Source: Phymorhynchus buccinoides
Taxonomy: Eukaryota; Mollusca; Gastropoda; Neogastropoda; Raphitomidae
DNA: 64,000 nucleotides
Direction: 5' to 3'
Assembly (NCBI GenBank): GCA_017654935.2
Contig: CM065682.1
Location: 39,615,682-39,679,681, forward strand
The notes under the pieces are model-generated. The model had not been told where the DNA came from. It saw only the letters and a program-made list of their open reading frames with translations, and searched no databases. Positions 1 to 11,611 of the stretch are shown here, one piece after another. The position numbers and the translations under genes were made by a program. Position 1 is the first letter of the stretch; every line of letters begins with the position of its first letter.

Positions 1-171
1 AGAGCTCTATAAAGCTAGGAATCTGCAGTTGTTCCCATTCAACCTCAAAAGCGGTTCTCAGGAACGAAAGAGTTATTAATTAAGATGATCCTCATTTTAT
101 CCTTTTCCCGAGAATGGCCGTCTCCGTGATCATTTTCAATGTGAAATTTGAAGGGGGTGCGTACAAATATA

Positions 172-402
172 TTAACCCTTTCACCGCCGCATTTTAGCAC
201 CACATTGATTTAGCGCCATGTCACGAAAAGACCTCAAACCAGGATCTGTTATCCAAAGAGCCTATTTTCATAATTTTGGGAGGTAAAGGTAGGCCTTACT
301 TTATACATGTCACAGTATTACAGACATTTTTGTTTTCTCTACACAGTTAAGATTTAATGGACATTTTTGGCTGGGAAAAATGGCTTGCGGCGAAAGGGTT
401 AA
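172..402. mobile_element. TTAA-flanked foldback MITE, family A
   Basis: A 231-bp element with inverted ends TTAACCCTTTCACCGCC and GGCG-AAAGGGTTAA, including a TTAA at each edge. Related copies lie at 23175-23668 and 33035-33530. TTAA target sites with CCCT-type ends are typical of piggyBac-like transposons; that assignment is inferred because no transposase is present. This is the empty form of the site that holds a nested copy at 33173-33420. Confidence 0.7.
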
Positions 403-912
403 AATAGAAGATAGTCTTTCTTTGAACCAAAGCATTGGAATTGTATAGCTTAGCATTCAGAAACAGCCTGCAGCAGCAGCAGCCCCTTTTCATTTCCTTT
501 CCTCGAGTCTGAACCGAGGCGTGAGAACAGGAAACTTGATTGTATTCTTGTAGGATTATACTCTTGTGTGCTTGAAAATGTTATCATGAAATGTGAATAG
601 GGGAAAGCGCGGAGAGTGGGCGTTCAAGACTGCACATGATCATCTCCAAACATGGAACACTCAGTTTTAGTAACGTTTTATTGTGTGTGTGTTTGACGGT
701 TTAAGGTTAGGGATAGGGTTCGGATTAAGGTTAAGGTCAGTTGAATTTCAGATTGAAAGGATAAAATATACAAATTCTAAACTTTCGCTAAAAAAACGAC
801 ATTGTCGCGCGAATGACTTCTCTTTCCATATGTGGAGATCATGTGCAGTCGTGAGAACGTCTGAGGGTGGGCATGAGAGAGAGACAGAGAGAGAGCAGAG
901 ACCGACGGGAGA

Positions 913-918
<6 letters not shown>
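403..918. other. Unannotated stretch
   Basis: I see no gene here. A short CAGCAGCAG run lies near 471-483, and TTAGGGATAGGGTT-like sequence at 707-735 resembles tracts inside other repeats of the window. Confidence 0.4.
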
Positions 919-959
<41 letters not shown>

Positions 960-1066
960 GATGCGAGGGGATAGAGATGAGAGAGAGAGAGAGAGAGAGA
1001 GGAGGGGGGGGGTAGTAAGGAATTGAGGATGGGGAACGGGTAGGGGGGGGCGGGGGGGGGACACTC
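919..1066. repeat. (GA)n microsatellite and G-rich tract
   Basis: Interrupted (GA)n up to about 1002 is followed by G runs to 1060. The low-complexity open frames on both strands (Arg-Glu or Ser-Leu repeats) are products of the repeat. Confidence 0.9.
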
Positions 1067-1202
1067 TCTAGCTGTATAAAAAAAACTGTTCAGTGTTTGG
1101 ATGTATGTAGTGTTACGCATGTATATGGGTTGTTTACATTAAGTGTATGCTTTCCGCTTTTGGCGTTAGATTGATTTGACTTAGCACAAAAGAAGCTTGT
1201 TT

Positions 1203-1583
1203 GCCTGCTGCACTACTTGCACTCTCTCTCACTCTCCCACTCTCTCTCCCTCTCTCTCTGTCTCTCTCCCCTCTTCTCTCTCCTCTCTCTCCTCCTCCTC
1301 TATCGTCTCTTCCGACTAGCTCTCTCCCGGCCTCTCTCCTCTCTCTTCCTCCTCTTTCCCTCTCTCGTCCTCGCCATCTCTCTCATCTCCCTCTCTCTCT
1401 CTCATCTCTCTCTCTCCTCCCTTGTGTATGTGTAATATCATGCCTTGCCATGTTTGTATTCTATGTTCGTATATGTACCAAGGACAGATTGGAAGACTAG
1501 GCATAGCCTAAAATCTTTTATCCTTGAAAAAATAAAGTTAAAGTTTTTTTTCAAGTTCTCTATCTCTCTCTCTCCTCTCCTTC

Positions 1584-1617
<34 letters not shown>

Positions 1618-1965
1618 CTTCATCTCTCTCTCTTCTCCTCTCTTCACTCTCACTCTCTCACTCTCCTTTCTTCACCACTCTCTCCTCTCTCACACACACA
1701 GAAACACACAACACACACCACACACACACACACACAAACACACACACAAACACACAGAAGAAGAAGCCTTTTTTTTTTTGTTTGCCTGCACTAATCACGC
1801 CTCTCCCTACTACTCCCCTCCCTCCTCTCCCTCTCTCTCTCCCTCTCTCTCTCGCCTCCTCTCTCTCTCTCTGTCTCTCTCCCTCCTCTCTCTCTCCCTC
1901 TACCCTCTCTCTCCCTCTCTCCGTCGTCTCTCTTTCTCTCTCTCTCCCTTATTTATACTCTGCTT
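1203..1965. repeat. Compound (CT)n/(CA)n microsatellites
   Basis: Interrupted (CT)n blocks occupy 1216-1427, 1561-1695 and 1800-1955, with a (CA)n block at 1700-1757. About 120 bp of non-repetitive AT-rich sequence separates the first two blocks. The Ser-Leu-rich frames here are not genes. Confidence 0.9.
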
Positions 1966-2044
1966 TCTTCTTCTACTCTTTTCTCTTCTGTTTTTTTTCT
2001 TCTTTTTCGCCATGGCTCTGCTTTTCTTCTTCTTCAATAAATTT

Positions 2045-2736
2045 TTCCTAGAGTGAAAAGGTCCCCCCCCCCCCCCGGTTTTGATCAAGAATGTGTTGAG
2101 ATTATTACTGTTATCTATTACTCTCGCATTTTACCCGGCAAGAGGACGGGTATTGCGAAAGGTCTGTGTGTCGTCTAGTATTGGTTATCTTAAAAACTTG
2201 TACTGGACGGATTTACAGCAAATTTGCAGAAGTAGACATCGGAAAAGGAAGGCGGATTTCGATATAGCATGCTGTGCTGACCTTGACCTTAACCGTTTGA
2301 CCTTGAAAACCGGATAGTCCTTCGTCCCACTATATAAGGCAATCCGAGCAAGTATTTCACGAAGATACGGAACCGAATTGCTTCAAATGTTGCGTGGTGC
2401 GTGTATCACGGTACAGGGAGGGTCTGTGCAAAAAAAAAGAAGATAAATGTGCTGCCTCTTGACTTTAGCTTTTGCCCCGTTAGGGCTGACAGCAAATTTG
2501 AAGCGATTCGGTCGAAAAACGGCGGAGTTATAAGGCCCGTTTTGTGTTTCAGGTAACAAAGAACACACACACTTTGACGGACACTTGGCTTTTTAGTATT
2601 TGATAGCTTTGTGTTAGTGGATGTTATTGGGGTAGTTCTGGTGGTGGTTGTCGACGTTCTCTCATTGTGCGAACACAACATTAATGCGTAATGTATTCAA
2701 ACTTGAAAGCTTATTCGGTATTGTGATGTGCTTCTG
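2045..2736. other. Non-coding dispersed-repeat-like stretch
   Basis: A poly(C) run (2062-2076) precedes AT-rich sequence containing TGACCTTGACCTTAACC (2278-2294). Two partly inverted motifs around ccgaattgcttcaaat (2373-2388) and atttgaagcgattcgg (2495-2510) suggest an old foldback repeat. I recognise no protein. Confidence 0.3.
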
Positions 2737-3234
2737 CGCATATCACACACTTACGCATATGCACTAACAGACACACACACGTACGCACAACACACACGCC
2801 CCCGCGCGCGCACGCACACACAAAGGCTATTTTGTCTACCATCTTTTTTTGTGGACAGGATCGTCTACAACTCTAAGAACAACCACACACACACACACAC
2901 ACACAACACAACACACCCGCGCATGTGCGTGCATGCACACACACACACACACACACCACACACACACACACACACACACCACACACTTCTGGTCTAATAT
3001 CACTTTTTATAGTGAAAACACATTACAAGTAAAGTGCACACACACACACATACAGAGAGATGTAGAGACGGAGAGAGATGTGAGATGCGAGACAGAGACT
3101 CACAGAGAGATAGAGAGACGCATATGCATGACAGAGAGACAGAGAGAGACTCAGTACCCATGAATGAGAGAGACAGAGAGACAGAGTATACATGAGAGAG
3201 AGAGAGAGTATGAAAGAGAGAGAGAGATACGAAT

Positions 3235-3275
<41 letters not shown>

Positions 3276-3285
3276 GAGAGTGAGT
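2737..3285. repeat. (CA)n then (GA)n microsatellite block
   Basis: (CA)n tracts between about 2740 and 3050 pass into (GA)n and (GAGACA)n-like sequence to 3285. Confidence 0.9.
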
Positions 3286-3484
3286 CAATTCAGACGTGCC
3301 GTCGTCTCATGCTCAGCTTACAGAGTTGTTTCGTGTTTCATTATTGTCCGTGTGTGAGTGTCGTGAAACCATTGGCAGATGTGTATATGGGGGGTGGGTT
3401 GAAAGATAAGAAAGATTAGGCCTAGCTATTATAACTCGTACCATAGCACGACCCAAGATCTCGGGTTTCCGCGCGCGCTGAACG

Positions 3485-3518
<34 letters not shown>

Positions 3519-3660
3519 TGTAGTGTTATGTGGTGAGGGTTTTTTTCTCCATCTGTGTGACAAAATATTACTTTAGATTGTTTGTTGTAACTATAGTTGT
3601 TGAAAATATTGCACCTCCTCCAAGAATCTGTGTCATTTGCTTTGAACATCAATACTATTA

Positions 3661-3890
3661 GGGGAAGACGGGTAAAAAGCGCATGGGCGGGTAAGAAAGC
3701 CCACCCCAATTATCTCATGAAATAAAGAAAATTTCAGTCAAATTTGCCCATGAGACGAATGCTAGAGATTAACGCTCGTCTCATGGGCAAAATGAGACTG
3801 AAATTTGCTTCATTTCATGAGATATCATGTCTCACCTCCTCTTGGGGTGGGCTTCTTACCCGCCCATGCGCTTTTTACCCCGTCTTCCCT
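3661..3890. mobile_element. TA-flanked foldback MITE (GGGGAAGACGGG family)
   Basis: A near-complete palindrome that starts after TA (3659-3660) with GGGGAAGACGGGTAAAAAGC and ends with the inverse of the same sequence. The centre carries the inverted pair CCCATGAGACGA / TCGTCTCATGGG. The right end is eroded into a C-rich run. Other copies are at 10178-10391, 11398-11611, 11953-12383 and 12005-12219. Confidence 0.8.
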
Positions 3891-4141
3891 CCCCCCCCTC
3901 CCCCCACACACACACTCTCATTCCCTGAGACCCGTCTCTCTTTCAGAACGCCCCTCTCTCAACACTCAAACCATCTTATAACATGAGATGTCTCTCTCTA
4001 CGCTCTCTCTCTACGAAACTCCTCCTTCTTTTCCTCATCTCCTCTCTCTCTCCTCAGAAGATCAATCATCTTTAGAGATCGAACTCCTCTCTCCTCTCTT
4101 CTCACGCACGCACGCACACACGCTCGCACGCAGCACACACA

Positions 4142-4176
<35 letters not shown>

Positions 4177-4190
4177 CACACACACACATC
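3891..4190. repeat. C-rich, (CT)n and (CA)n low-complexity sequence
   Basis: A C-rich run, interrupted (CT)n and then (CA)n up to 4188. Confidence 0.8.
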
Positions 4191-4499
4191 ATTCATTCGA
4201 TTAAAAGTTAAGATGAAACTGTGTATACTTAAATCAACATACTCTGATCACATTAACCCATTTACATTAACACATACTCAACATCTTAAATCTTTTTCTT
4301 TTTTTTCACCCCCTCCCTTGCACCTCACTCCCCCCAGAATTATTTGCGCTTTTCGAAAATCTACAGACTTGCTAAAAAATAAACTTAACATACACATTTT
4401 TCAAGAAGTTTACACAGAAAAATCGCAAACACATGCACATACACAAACAGTCGATAGATCATACAAACGCATTTAAAAAAAAGAAAGATAACATACAAG

Positions 4500-4605
4500 C
4501 CAAAAAACGCGCGCACCACACAACGCACACGCACGCACGCACGCACGCACACAGCCCAACGCACGCACACGCGCACACACACGCACACGCACATTCACAC
4601 AAAAC
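4500..4605. repeat. (CACG)n/(CA)n microsatellite
   Basis: Alternating purine-pyrimidine CACGCACG and CACA repeats. Such sequence can adopt Z-DNA, which is general knowledge and was not tested here. Confidence 0.8.
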
Positions 4606-4611
4606 GGTTAT

Positions 4612-5455
4612 ACACATGTTCTGTAGTAGAAAGATGCCATAGAGTCATGATGATGATCTAGAAACCAAAATGTTACGGGTAACTATTCAACAACAAAAAC
4701 AGAAACAAAAACCAACGTCCCCTTTGTCCCATTGTGATTGTCCCCAACAAACGACAACACAGTGGACGGTGTGTTCTTCCCATGTTTCAACGTGTTCTTC
4801 TCTTCTCTGTTGATTTGTCCCATCTCCATTCACCCCCCTCGTTTCCTTTGTGACTTTCTATTCCTCTTCTCCGCATCACTCAAAACTACAAGAAGGCTGT
4901 ACTGGTACGTGTATGTGTGTGTTTTGTGTCTGAACGCTGACAGAATGAGGAAGTCTATACTAAAGAAAGGCAGACTTGCTGTCTGAAAAACTCATCAACT
5001 TTCTTCTTTTTTGTTCGTCTTTTTTTCTTTTTTTTTTTTTTTTTTTTTTTTTTTGATGCAGCAGTAGCAGTCATCACTTCACATCATGAGAGAATTTCTC
5101 CAGGAAATGCAATCTACAGCTTTTGGTGGAGACAACCAAGTAAAATTCAAGAAACGGAGAGAAACATGTTCTGTAGTATAGAGAGATGCCAGAGAGTCAA
5201 ACGGATTTGTTATTGAGGGAAAATAGATAAGCTACGAAGCTTCTGTTCACTATGCCTTCACACACAAAAAAGTGGAAACTAAATTTAAAAAAATATATAT
5301 TAATCAAACAGAAAGAAAAGTGAGACCAGAAAAAGGAAAACAAGTGTTATAAAGAGCATTCAAACGCATAATGTAAATTATTGTGAAAACTAATACTTTG
5401 CATTATCTAAAGATTGAAAATAATATAAAATTATTATCATGAAATTTATATTTCT
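4612..5455. other. Unannotated stretch
   Basis: I see no gene. A poly(T) run lies at 5031-5054 and an AT-rich region follows from 5270. Confidence 0.4.
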
Positions 5456-5659
5456 TCACTCATTTTTAATATTAGCAATTAGTTTTCGCAATAAGTTCCA
5501 TAATAAGACAGTGATCATGCTAGAAATGTTGAAAACCAGTCCCATGAGATCAATGACTAACCACCCACAGCCTGTGTCAGAAACAGTCCAGGCCTGGCCC
5601 AAACTACTAGCCTGGTAGCCATTGTCTATCAGAACAATCTGTGGGCGAGTACATTTCAA
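5456..5659 (-). other. Short ORF with one hydrophobic helix, unassigned
   Basis: A 67-codon minus-strand frame. Its second half contains a plausible membrane segment (around WLVIDLMGLVFN) followed by a basic tail. There is no recognisable family, no flanking exon and no second copy. It may be chance or a decayed exon. Confidence 0.12.
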
Positions 5660-5664
5660 AAGTC

Positions 5665-6083
5665 ACTAGCCCGATGGGAGACTGAAAATTTCAGTACTGT
5701 ATGGCCCTGATGTTGTTTTTACCACCGAGTCTTCTTCTGTGTTCCTGTACCATAATGGCATCAGGCCACATTGGTACGTATGTGTCCGTTTTACAGTTTT
5801 CACGGGTCTCTTCGCTGCATTCAGCCGACGCATTCCGATTTCGGAGGAGCTCAAAGGAGAAAACTATATGGAAGATTTGTTGGGGAAAAAAGGCAAGAGA
5901 ATGGACCAAAAGATAGATGACACAAAGCAAGGGAAAAGGCAGAGTCAAAGAGAGAGAGACAGAATAGAGGAAAGTTACAAGCACAGAGCTTCCAGAAGCT
6001 GGGGAACTATTTGCATGGAAGACCCCCTCGGTATCCCCACGGGGGAGGTGCATTTGACTAATACAGGTGCACCTTCAGACTGA
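5665..6083 (+). other. Possible decayed exon-like ORF, unassigned
   Basis: A plus-strand frame opens just before an AG-ended pyrimidine-poor site and begins with a segment containing VLYGPDVVFTTESSSVF, which is reminiscent of inter-domain linkers in immunoglobulin-like proteins. It runs into basic, repeat-like sequence and stops at 6081-6083. There is no donor site or partner exon that I can defend. Treat as an unsupported candidate. Confidence 0.12.
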
Positions 6084-6099
6084 AAATGCTTTGGCTCTG

Positions 6100-6192
6100 T
6101 TGCATCGATTTTGTATTATAGTTTCCTACTATTGTTATCAGTCACATTATAAGACACAGGGGTCTCAGTCTGAGGAAAAAGTATAGCCTTAT
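6100..6192. mobile_element. Fragment of TACCGTA-type foldback element
   Basis: The sequence around CATTATAAGACACAGGGGTC matches internal parts of elements at 22885-23050, 33659-33812 and 46004-46724. Both ends appear to be lost. Confidence 0.4.
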
Positions 6193-6799
6193 AGTCTCTA
6201 AAGGTCTCTGTTTGTGTGTGTGTATGTACATTTTTGTGACTCTTTCCCCATGGCGCGCGCGTGTGTGTGTATAGCGCATATTTGTGATATGTAGTGTTTG
6301 CTTGCTGTATTCAGTTTTCTTATAATAATCGCTCACCCTATCAGTAAACACTGAGAAACGAACAAACAAAACCTGCTGAGGAATAGAAGTGACATTTTCA
6401 TGGAAGCGGGGAAGCAGAAACTAACAAGAGAAAAGGCCAGGTCTGCTGTACACACTAACATATTTTATTTGCCCTGCGCGTAGTAGCCTAGTGTGTATGG
6501 CGTTAATACTATCTTGGACATGAAGATGTTAAATTGCACAATTGTGTGACGGTATTATCTAATATATTTCTCAAATCCTATCTCATCCCGTGCTGTGCAT
6601 CTTCGTCTTTGAACCCCTGTATAAGTAATTGCCGATAAACGACAGGTGGACATTACTGGAAGAAGAAGAAGAAGGTATCAACTTTACAAGGGACTTGACA
6701 CGTGGCTGACGGGATGCTTAGTATTCCCTATTATTTAGTATTAACTGTACTTACTGTAATCAAGAAAAGCCGATAATAATATAATGTGGCGGTACCATA

Positions 6800-6985
6800 G
6801 CCGATGAGGTTTAACCGAGGCGTGGTTACTGCTACACCTATCTATATTGTTAAAAACTCGGGACTTTACTGGTGTTGCACTGCCTCCGGGCATTGCTGCC
6901 AGTATTGTTCCCACCATCTTTGTATTTACAAATGTCCCATATGTGTCTATGACCGAGAGGACGTAAAACATCATTTTCACCATGA
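6800..6985 (+). mobile_element. Dispersed SINE-like repeat, copy 1
   Basis: This stretch, from GCCGATGAGGTTTAACCGAG to the tail motif GAGAGGACGTAAAAC, is repeated almost base for base at 57086-57280. The tail motif alone recurs near 62479 and 63692. I infer a retroposed element. No RNA polymerase III boxes are obvious in this part. Confidence 0.5.
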
Positions 6986-7084
6986 AAAGCCGTGCTTGAC
7001 ATAATTATGATGTTTAGTTCCCGAGTGAAGCGGCACAGATTGTTTCGTCGGTGACGGGCCCGTCCGTCCGTGCGCTACCGTGAT

Positions 7085-7397
7085 TCTAGGACATTTTCCC
7101 CCCTGACAATTTCCCCCCGGGACAATCCCCCCCTTAGACAATTCCCCCCTTAGACAATTCCCCCCTGGGACAATCACCCCCAAGGTCAATCCCCCCCCCC
7201 CCCCCCGAGACACCCCCCATCCAGCAATTCCCCCGAATTCTGGTGGAATTGTCCAGGGGGGGGGGGGGGGGGGGGATATCCTAGGGGGGGTTAAGTCCTA
7301 GGGGGGAATTGTCCAGGGGGAAATATCCTCGGGGGGTTAAGTCCTAGCGGGGAATTGTCCAGGGGGGGGGGGGGGGGGATTGTCCGGGGGGGGGAAT
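7085..7397. repeat. Inverted G/C-run array with AATTGTCC units
   Basis: The left half repeats GACAATTCCCCCC-like units and the right half repeats the complementary GGGGGGAATTGTCC-like units, so the array can fold back on itself. Several uninterrupted C or G runs exceed 10 bases. Confidence 0.8.
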
Positions 7398-7689
7398 GAC
7401 CTGAGCTAAGCATCATGCGAGGGGACTTTGCACCCATTCGGGGTTAGCCTTGTGTGTGTGTGGTGTGTGTGTGTTAAGTTTTGTTTGTTTAGTTGTTTGG
7501 TGTGCTTGTTGTGGTTTTTTCGTTCTGTTTATTCGTCGACATCAGATGGATTTTGTTCTATCACTAAACAGACATTTGTTCTCCGTGTCAATCTTCTGTC
7601 TGGCGTCTCTCTGCTCTCTGATCTCTTTGATTCCCTCTTTCTTTTCCGTCTATCTGTCTGCTTGTTTGTTCTGTCTCACCTCTCTTTGC

Positions 7690-7894
7690 TGTCTCTCCCT
7701 CTCCACTCCTCTTCTTCTCTCTGTCATCTCCTGCTCTCTCCTCGATTCGTCTGTCTCTCTCATCTCTCTCTCATAGTCCTCCTCCTCTCCCCTCGTCTCC
7801 TTCCTCGTTCAGGAACGTCTCTCTCTCTCTCTCTCTCTCTCCTCCCCCTATCGCTCTCTCTCTCTCCTCTCTCTCTCTCTCTCCCCTCTCGAAG

Positions 7895-7961
<67 letters not shown>

Positions 7962-8121
7962 ACTCTCTATCTCGCTCTCTCTCTCGCTCTCTCTCACCTC
8001 TCTCTCTATCTCTCTCTATCTAACTCTCTCTCATCCTCTCCTCTCTCTCGCGCTCCCTCTCCACTCTCTCTCTCCCTCTCTCCTTCTCTTCTCTCTCTCC
8101 TCCCTCTGTCTCTCTCTCTTT

Positions 8122-8191
<70 letters not shown>

Positions 8192-8259
8192 ATCTCTCAT
8201 CTCATCTCCCCGCTCTCGTCCCTTTCTCTCCCAATCTCTCTCTCTCTCTCTCTCATCTC

Positions 8260-8291
<32 letters not shown>

Positions 8292-8307
8292 GCTCCTCTC
8301 TCTCATA

Positions 8308-8345
<38 letters not shown>

Positions 8346-8369
8346 ATCTCTCTCCTCTCCCTCTCTCTA

Positions 8370-8418
<49 letters not shown>

Positions 8419-8635
8419 CTCTCCTTACCACCTCTTCTCTCCTCTGTCCTCGCTCTCGGGGCATCCCTCCTCGTCTCTCAATCCTCTCTCTCTCTCTTCT
8501 CTCTCCCTAACCCTCCATCCCCTCTTAAATCTCGTCTCTCTCTCTCTCCTCTCTCTCTCTTCTCATCTCGCTTCTCTCTCTCTCGTCTCTTCTCTCTCGA
8601 ACCTCATCTCTCTCGTCACGTCCCTGGTTCGCTCC
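7690..8635. repeat. Long interrupted (CT)n microsatellite
   Basis: About 900 bp of imperfect (CT)n. The long frame from 7428 to 8510 is almost wholly Ser-Leu repeat and is not a gene. Confidence 0.9.
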
Positions 8636-8726
8636 CTCCTTATTGTTTACACACACTGTGCTTCACCCTCTTAGTTTCTTCTTTGAAGTTTATTTGCTCT
8701 TTAAACCAAACACAACTGGGGTCTGT

Positions 8727-8838
8727 TTCGCGCGCACACGCACACACACACCACCACGCACGCACGCACGCGCGCGCGCCCGTGCATATACACACACACA
8801 CACACATACACAGGTACGCACAATTGCTTGCAAACACT

Positions 8839-8893
<55 letters not shown>

Positions 8894-9109
8894 TTTGTGT
8901 GTTGACATGTTCACAAATGCGCACGCGCGCACATACACACATTTGTGCGCGTACACATGCATACCCGTAAAGGTACAGATAGGCCTATGCAGACACACGA
9001 TAAGGAAACAGCTGTATAGACAGACAGCAGTGGTGCTGTATTACGAAAGCAAAGTCCACGATTTGCAAGCGCTGACATTATACATTATACACGCGCGCGT
9101 GCGAATATG

Positions 9110-9176
<67 letters not shown>
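8727..9176. repeat. (CA)n, (GA)n and (GT)n microsatellites
   Basis: (CA)n/(CG)n occupies 8727-8813, pure (GA)n 8842-8890 and pure (GT)n 9106-9176, with short unique spacers between them. Confidence 0.9.
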
Positions 9177-9178
<2 letters not shown>

Positions 9179-9423
9179 GGCCTACTGCAACGAACGGTAC
9201 GGCGCCGTAATCATGAGGCCGAACAAGCCGGAGATGTGTGCACTGCAGTGTGCATTGGTGGACGAGAACCAGAGAAAGGGATGCTACTGGGCCTGTTTCC
9301 ATTACTATACTGTGCATGGAACTGGTTCTAGATCATATGTAATTAACTCAGCATGGCCGGTTCTTCATCTTTGCACACACAGACCCCTTTCTCCCTTCCT
9401 AGCGTGCTAGTTTGTTGGGTGCC

Positions 9424-9715
9424 CACCGGTTCGCATAATGCGTTTCGCATAATCCTTTGATCAGAGCCGCGGGCGCAAGTCGAGTGTCTCTTAAAAAAGA
9501 ACCACCTGGCAGTTCGCATAAACGGGTTTGCCATTTCGCATATTATGCACTCTTCCAGATTCTAATGCACTCAACGTGACTTTCTGTAACTTTCTAACTA
9601 TCCATAACCCTATCCCTAACTTTCTGAGTTTTATGCGAAATGCCATGTCCACAAAGCTTTGTATGCGAAGCGGCAGTATGCGAAACGGCAATATGCGAAC
9701 CGGGGCGCACCGGGT
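9424..9715. repeat. Foldback element with repeated TTCGCATA units
   Basis: Outer inverted ends are CACCGGTTCGCATA (about 9424) and TATGCGAACCGGGGC (about 9691). Several more TTCGCATA units occur on the left and TATGCGAA units on the right. I infer a foldback MITE of unknown family. Confidence 0.55.
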
Positions 9716-9943
9716 TTGTTTCGTCACCCCCCTACTTACCCTCCTGGCATCCTCAGCTTGCTTTGTTCCTGGATCACTATCTTATCTTACACAACCCTTG
9801 CTTTACTTTACCTTACACGTCGTATTTTCTCTTGCAGAAATAAACGTCTGACTAGGAGATGATGAGATTAACGTCCAATTGGTCGATCTGAATAGGAGTG
9901 GTTGACTTATTAGGAAAACGATGGTAAGGTTAGGAGGGGGGTT

Positions 9944-10010
9944 CAATCAATCAATCAATCAATCATTTTATTGTCCTGATCTTTAAAAAACAAGGAAATG
10001 TGTCTTGCAA
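9944..10010 (-). mobile_element. Retroelement 3' tail, minus strand
   Basis: On the minus strand the sequence reads GACAATAAAATGATTGATTG and continues as a tetranucleotide tail. This is the usual look of a LINE or SINE 3' end with an AATAAA signal and a short tail repeat. The body of the element is not recognised. Confidence 0.35.
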
Positions 10011-10177
10011 TCGATCAATACAAAAAGCAAAAACAGAATCCAATGCAATAGAGGCGAACACCCTAATAGGGGTGTCTGTACACGTGAGCACCCCCACCCC
10101 CACCACGGCAACGGAATGACAGGCCAGTCACAAGGGGTTGGTGAGGGGGGTTACGTGTGAGATGGGATCGGATATTA

Positions 10178-10391
10178 GGTGAAGACGGGGTAAAAAGCCC
10201 ATGGGCGGGTAAGAAGCCCATGCCAATTATCTCATGAAATGAAGCAGATTTCAGTCACATTTTGCCCATGAGACGAGTTTTAATGTTTAGCATTCGTCTC
10301 ATGGGAACATTTGACTGACACTTGCTTTATTTCATGAGTTAATTGGCATGGGCTTCTTACCCGCCATTGGGCTTTTTATTCCGTCTTCCCC
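10178..10391. mobile_element. TA-flanked foldback MITE (GGGGAAGACGGGG family)
   Basis: A 214-bp palindromic copy flanked by TA (10176-10177 and 10392-10393). Small differences from the 11398 copy (GGTGAAGAC at the left end, TGCCAATTATC internally) mark it as an older or separate subfamily member. Confidence 0.85.
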
Positions 10392-10401
10392 TACTAATTA
10401 A

Positions 10402-10614
10402 CAGACTTGTTTACTCTACTCTTTTCGAGTAGTATTCTACTCAATTTGGACCTCTACTACTGTTCAAACCTGAAAATAGTGCTCTTTAATTCTTGATTAC
10501 TACTCATTTCCATTATTTGATGGTTTAATGAATACAGCTACACATTTTGCACCAAAGCTACTCATTTCAGCTATCCAGACTACTCAAGACTTGTGTAGGG
10601 GGTAAACAGGTCTG
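10402..10614. mobile_element. CAGACCTG-ended MITE, copy 1
   Basis: Inverted ends are CAGACTTGTTTAC and GTAAACAGGTCTG. The interior is rich in TACTACTC / GAGTAGTA. One of seven copies in the window, and only 11 bp from the preceding MITE. Confidence 0.75.
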
Positions 10615-11043
10615 CTAATAAACTGTTCTTGAATGGAAACAAATAACTGCTCATTTTCTTGTTTGTTTGTTGACACGGATACCCGTGTTTGCTGCAGCAG
10701 AGGATTGCGTGTCGTACCGAGTTTGGTGCGAGCGAGACACAGGGTGTCATTCACCGTTTGCTACATTTACAGTTCCATGATATTGCTGGGTTAGTAGGGA
10801 GAACGGGTAAGGAGTTGGAGGGTCAAAGAGGGAGGGGAGGGGGGGAGGGGGGGGGGGGGGGTATTGGGGTGGGTGGGAGGAGGGGGTAAGGATGGCGTGC
10901 GCACAGTGATTGGAATATGAGATTGAGGAAAGATATCCAAAAAAAGGAGGGGGGAGGGAATAGTAATCAAATATTGCGTGATGGCTGTTGATCATTGATC
11001 ATAGAAGGAACATCGACCAATGAGTGCTATTGCTTTTGCCCTC

Positions 11044-11309
11044 AAGGCGGCGACAGACTATGTGGCTGCCTCATGTGACTCGATCAGGTCGTGACGTTTC
11101 ACCTCATTTGCATACCATCTAACTCGATCAGTCTGACTCAGTCGGGCCCAGTCAGGTGACAGGGCCGAATAGGGCGGGTTCTAAATTTCACTGATCGAGT
11201 CTGATCGAGTCAGATGGCTTGTGACGTCTTCTGTGCGGGAAACAAAATTTGATCTACGTCACGACGTGATTGCGTCATATGAGGCAGTCACATAGTCTGT
11301 CGCCGCCTT
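11044..11309. mobile_element. MITE with GGCGGCGACAGACTATG inverted ends
   Basis: Terminal inverted repeats of about 30 bp begin AAGGCGGCGACAGACTATG and end with the complement before 11310. The interior contains several GACTCGATCAG / CTGATCGAGTC motifs. The target duplication is not clear and the family is unassigned. Confidence 0.65.
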
Positions 11310-11310
11310 C

Positions 11311-11345
<35 letters not shown>

Positions 11346-11378
11346 GAGAGAGAGAGACAGACAGAGAGAGAGAGAGAA
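11310..11378. repeat. (GA)n microsatellite
   Basis: (GA)n interrupted by GACAGACA, directly abutting the preceding MITE. Confidence 0.9.
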
Positions 11379-11397
11379 GGGATGGCAAGCGATCGTA

Positions 11398-11611
11398 GGG
11401 GAAGACGGGGTAAAAAGCGCATGGGCGGGTAAGAAGCCCACCCCAATTATCTCATGAAATAAAGAAAATTTCAGTCAAATTTGCCCATGAGACGAATGCT
11501 AGACATTAACGCTCGTCTCATGGGCAAAATGAGACTGAAATTTGCTTCATTTTATGAGATAATTGGGGTGGGCTTCTTACCCGCCCATGCGCTTTTTGCC
11601 CCGTCTTCCCC
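11398..11611. mobile_element. TA-flanked foldback MITE (GGGGAAGACGGGG family)
   Basis: An intact 214-bp palindromic copy between TA dinucleotides. The left end is GGGGAAGACGGGGTAAAAAG and the right end is its complement. Confidence 0.9.

Noticed and set aside
3744..3986. Short conserved frames MPMRRMLEINARLMGKMRLKF (also at 11481 and 11926)
   Set aside because: They recur because the foldback MITE recurs. The frame spans the hairpin centre of a non-coding element.
5665..6083. Immunoglobulin-superfamily exon
   Set aside because: Only a short VLYGPD-like segment is suggestive. The conserved Cys and Trp pattern is missing and there is no partner exon. It is kept only as a very low-confidence feature.
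7428..8510. Longest open frame in the first contig (360 codons)
   Set aside because: Almost entirely Ser-Leu encoded by imperfect (CT)n. It has no domain, no splice sites and no codon bias other than that of the repeat. The same applies to the long frames at 12727-13448, 14710-15404, 24095-24874 and 31920-32768.
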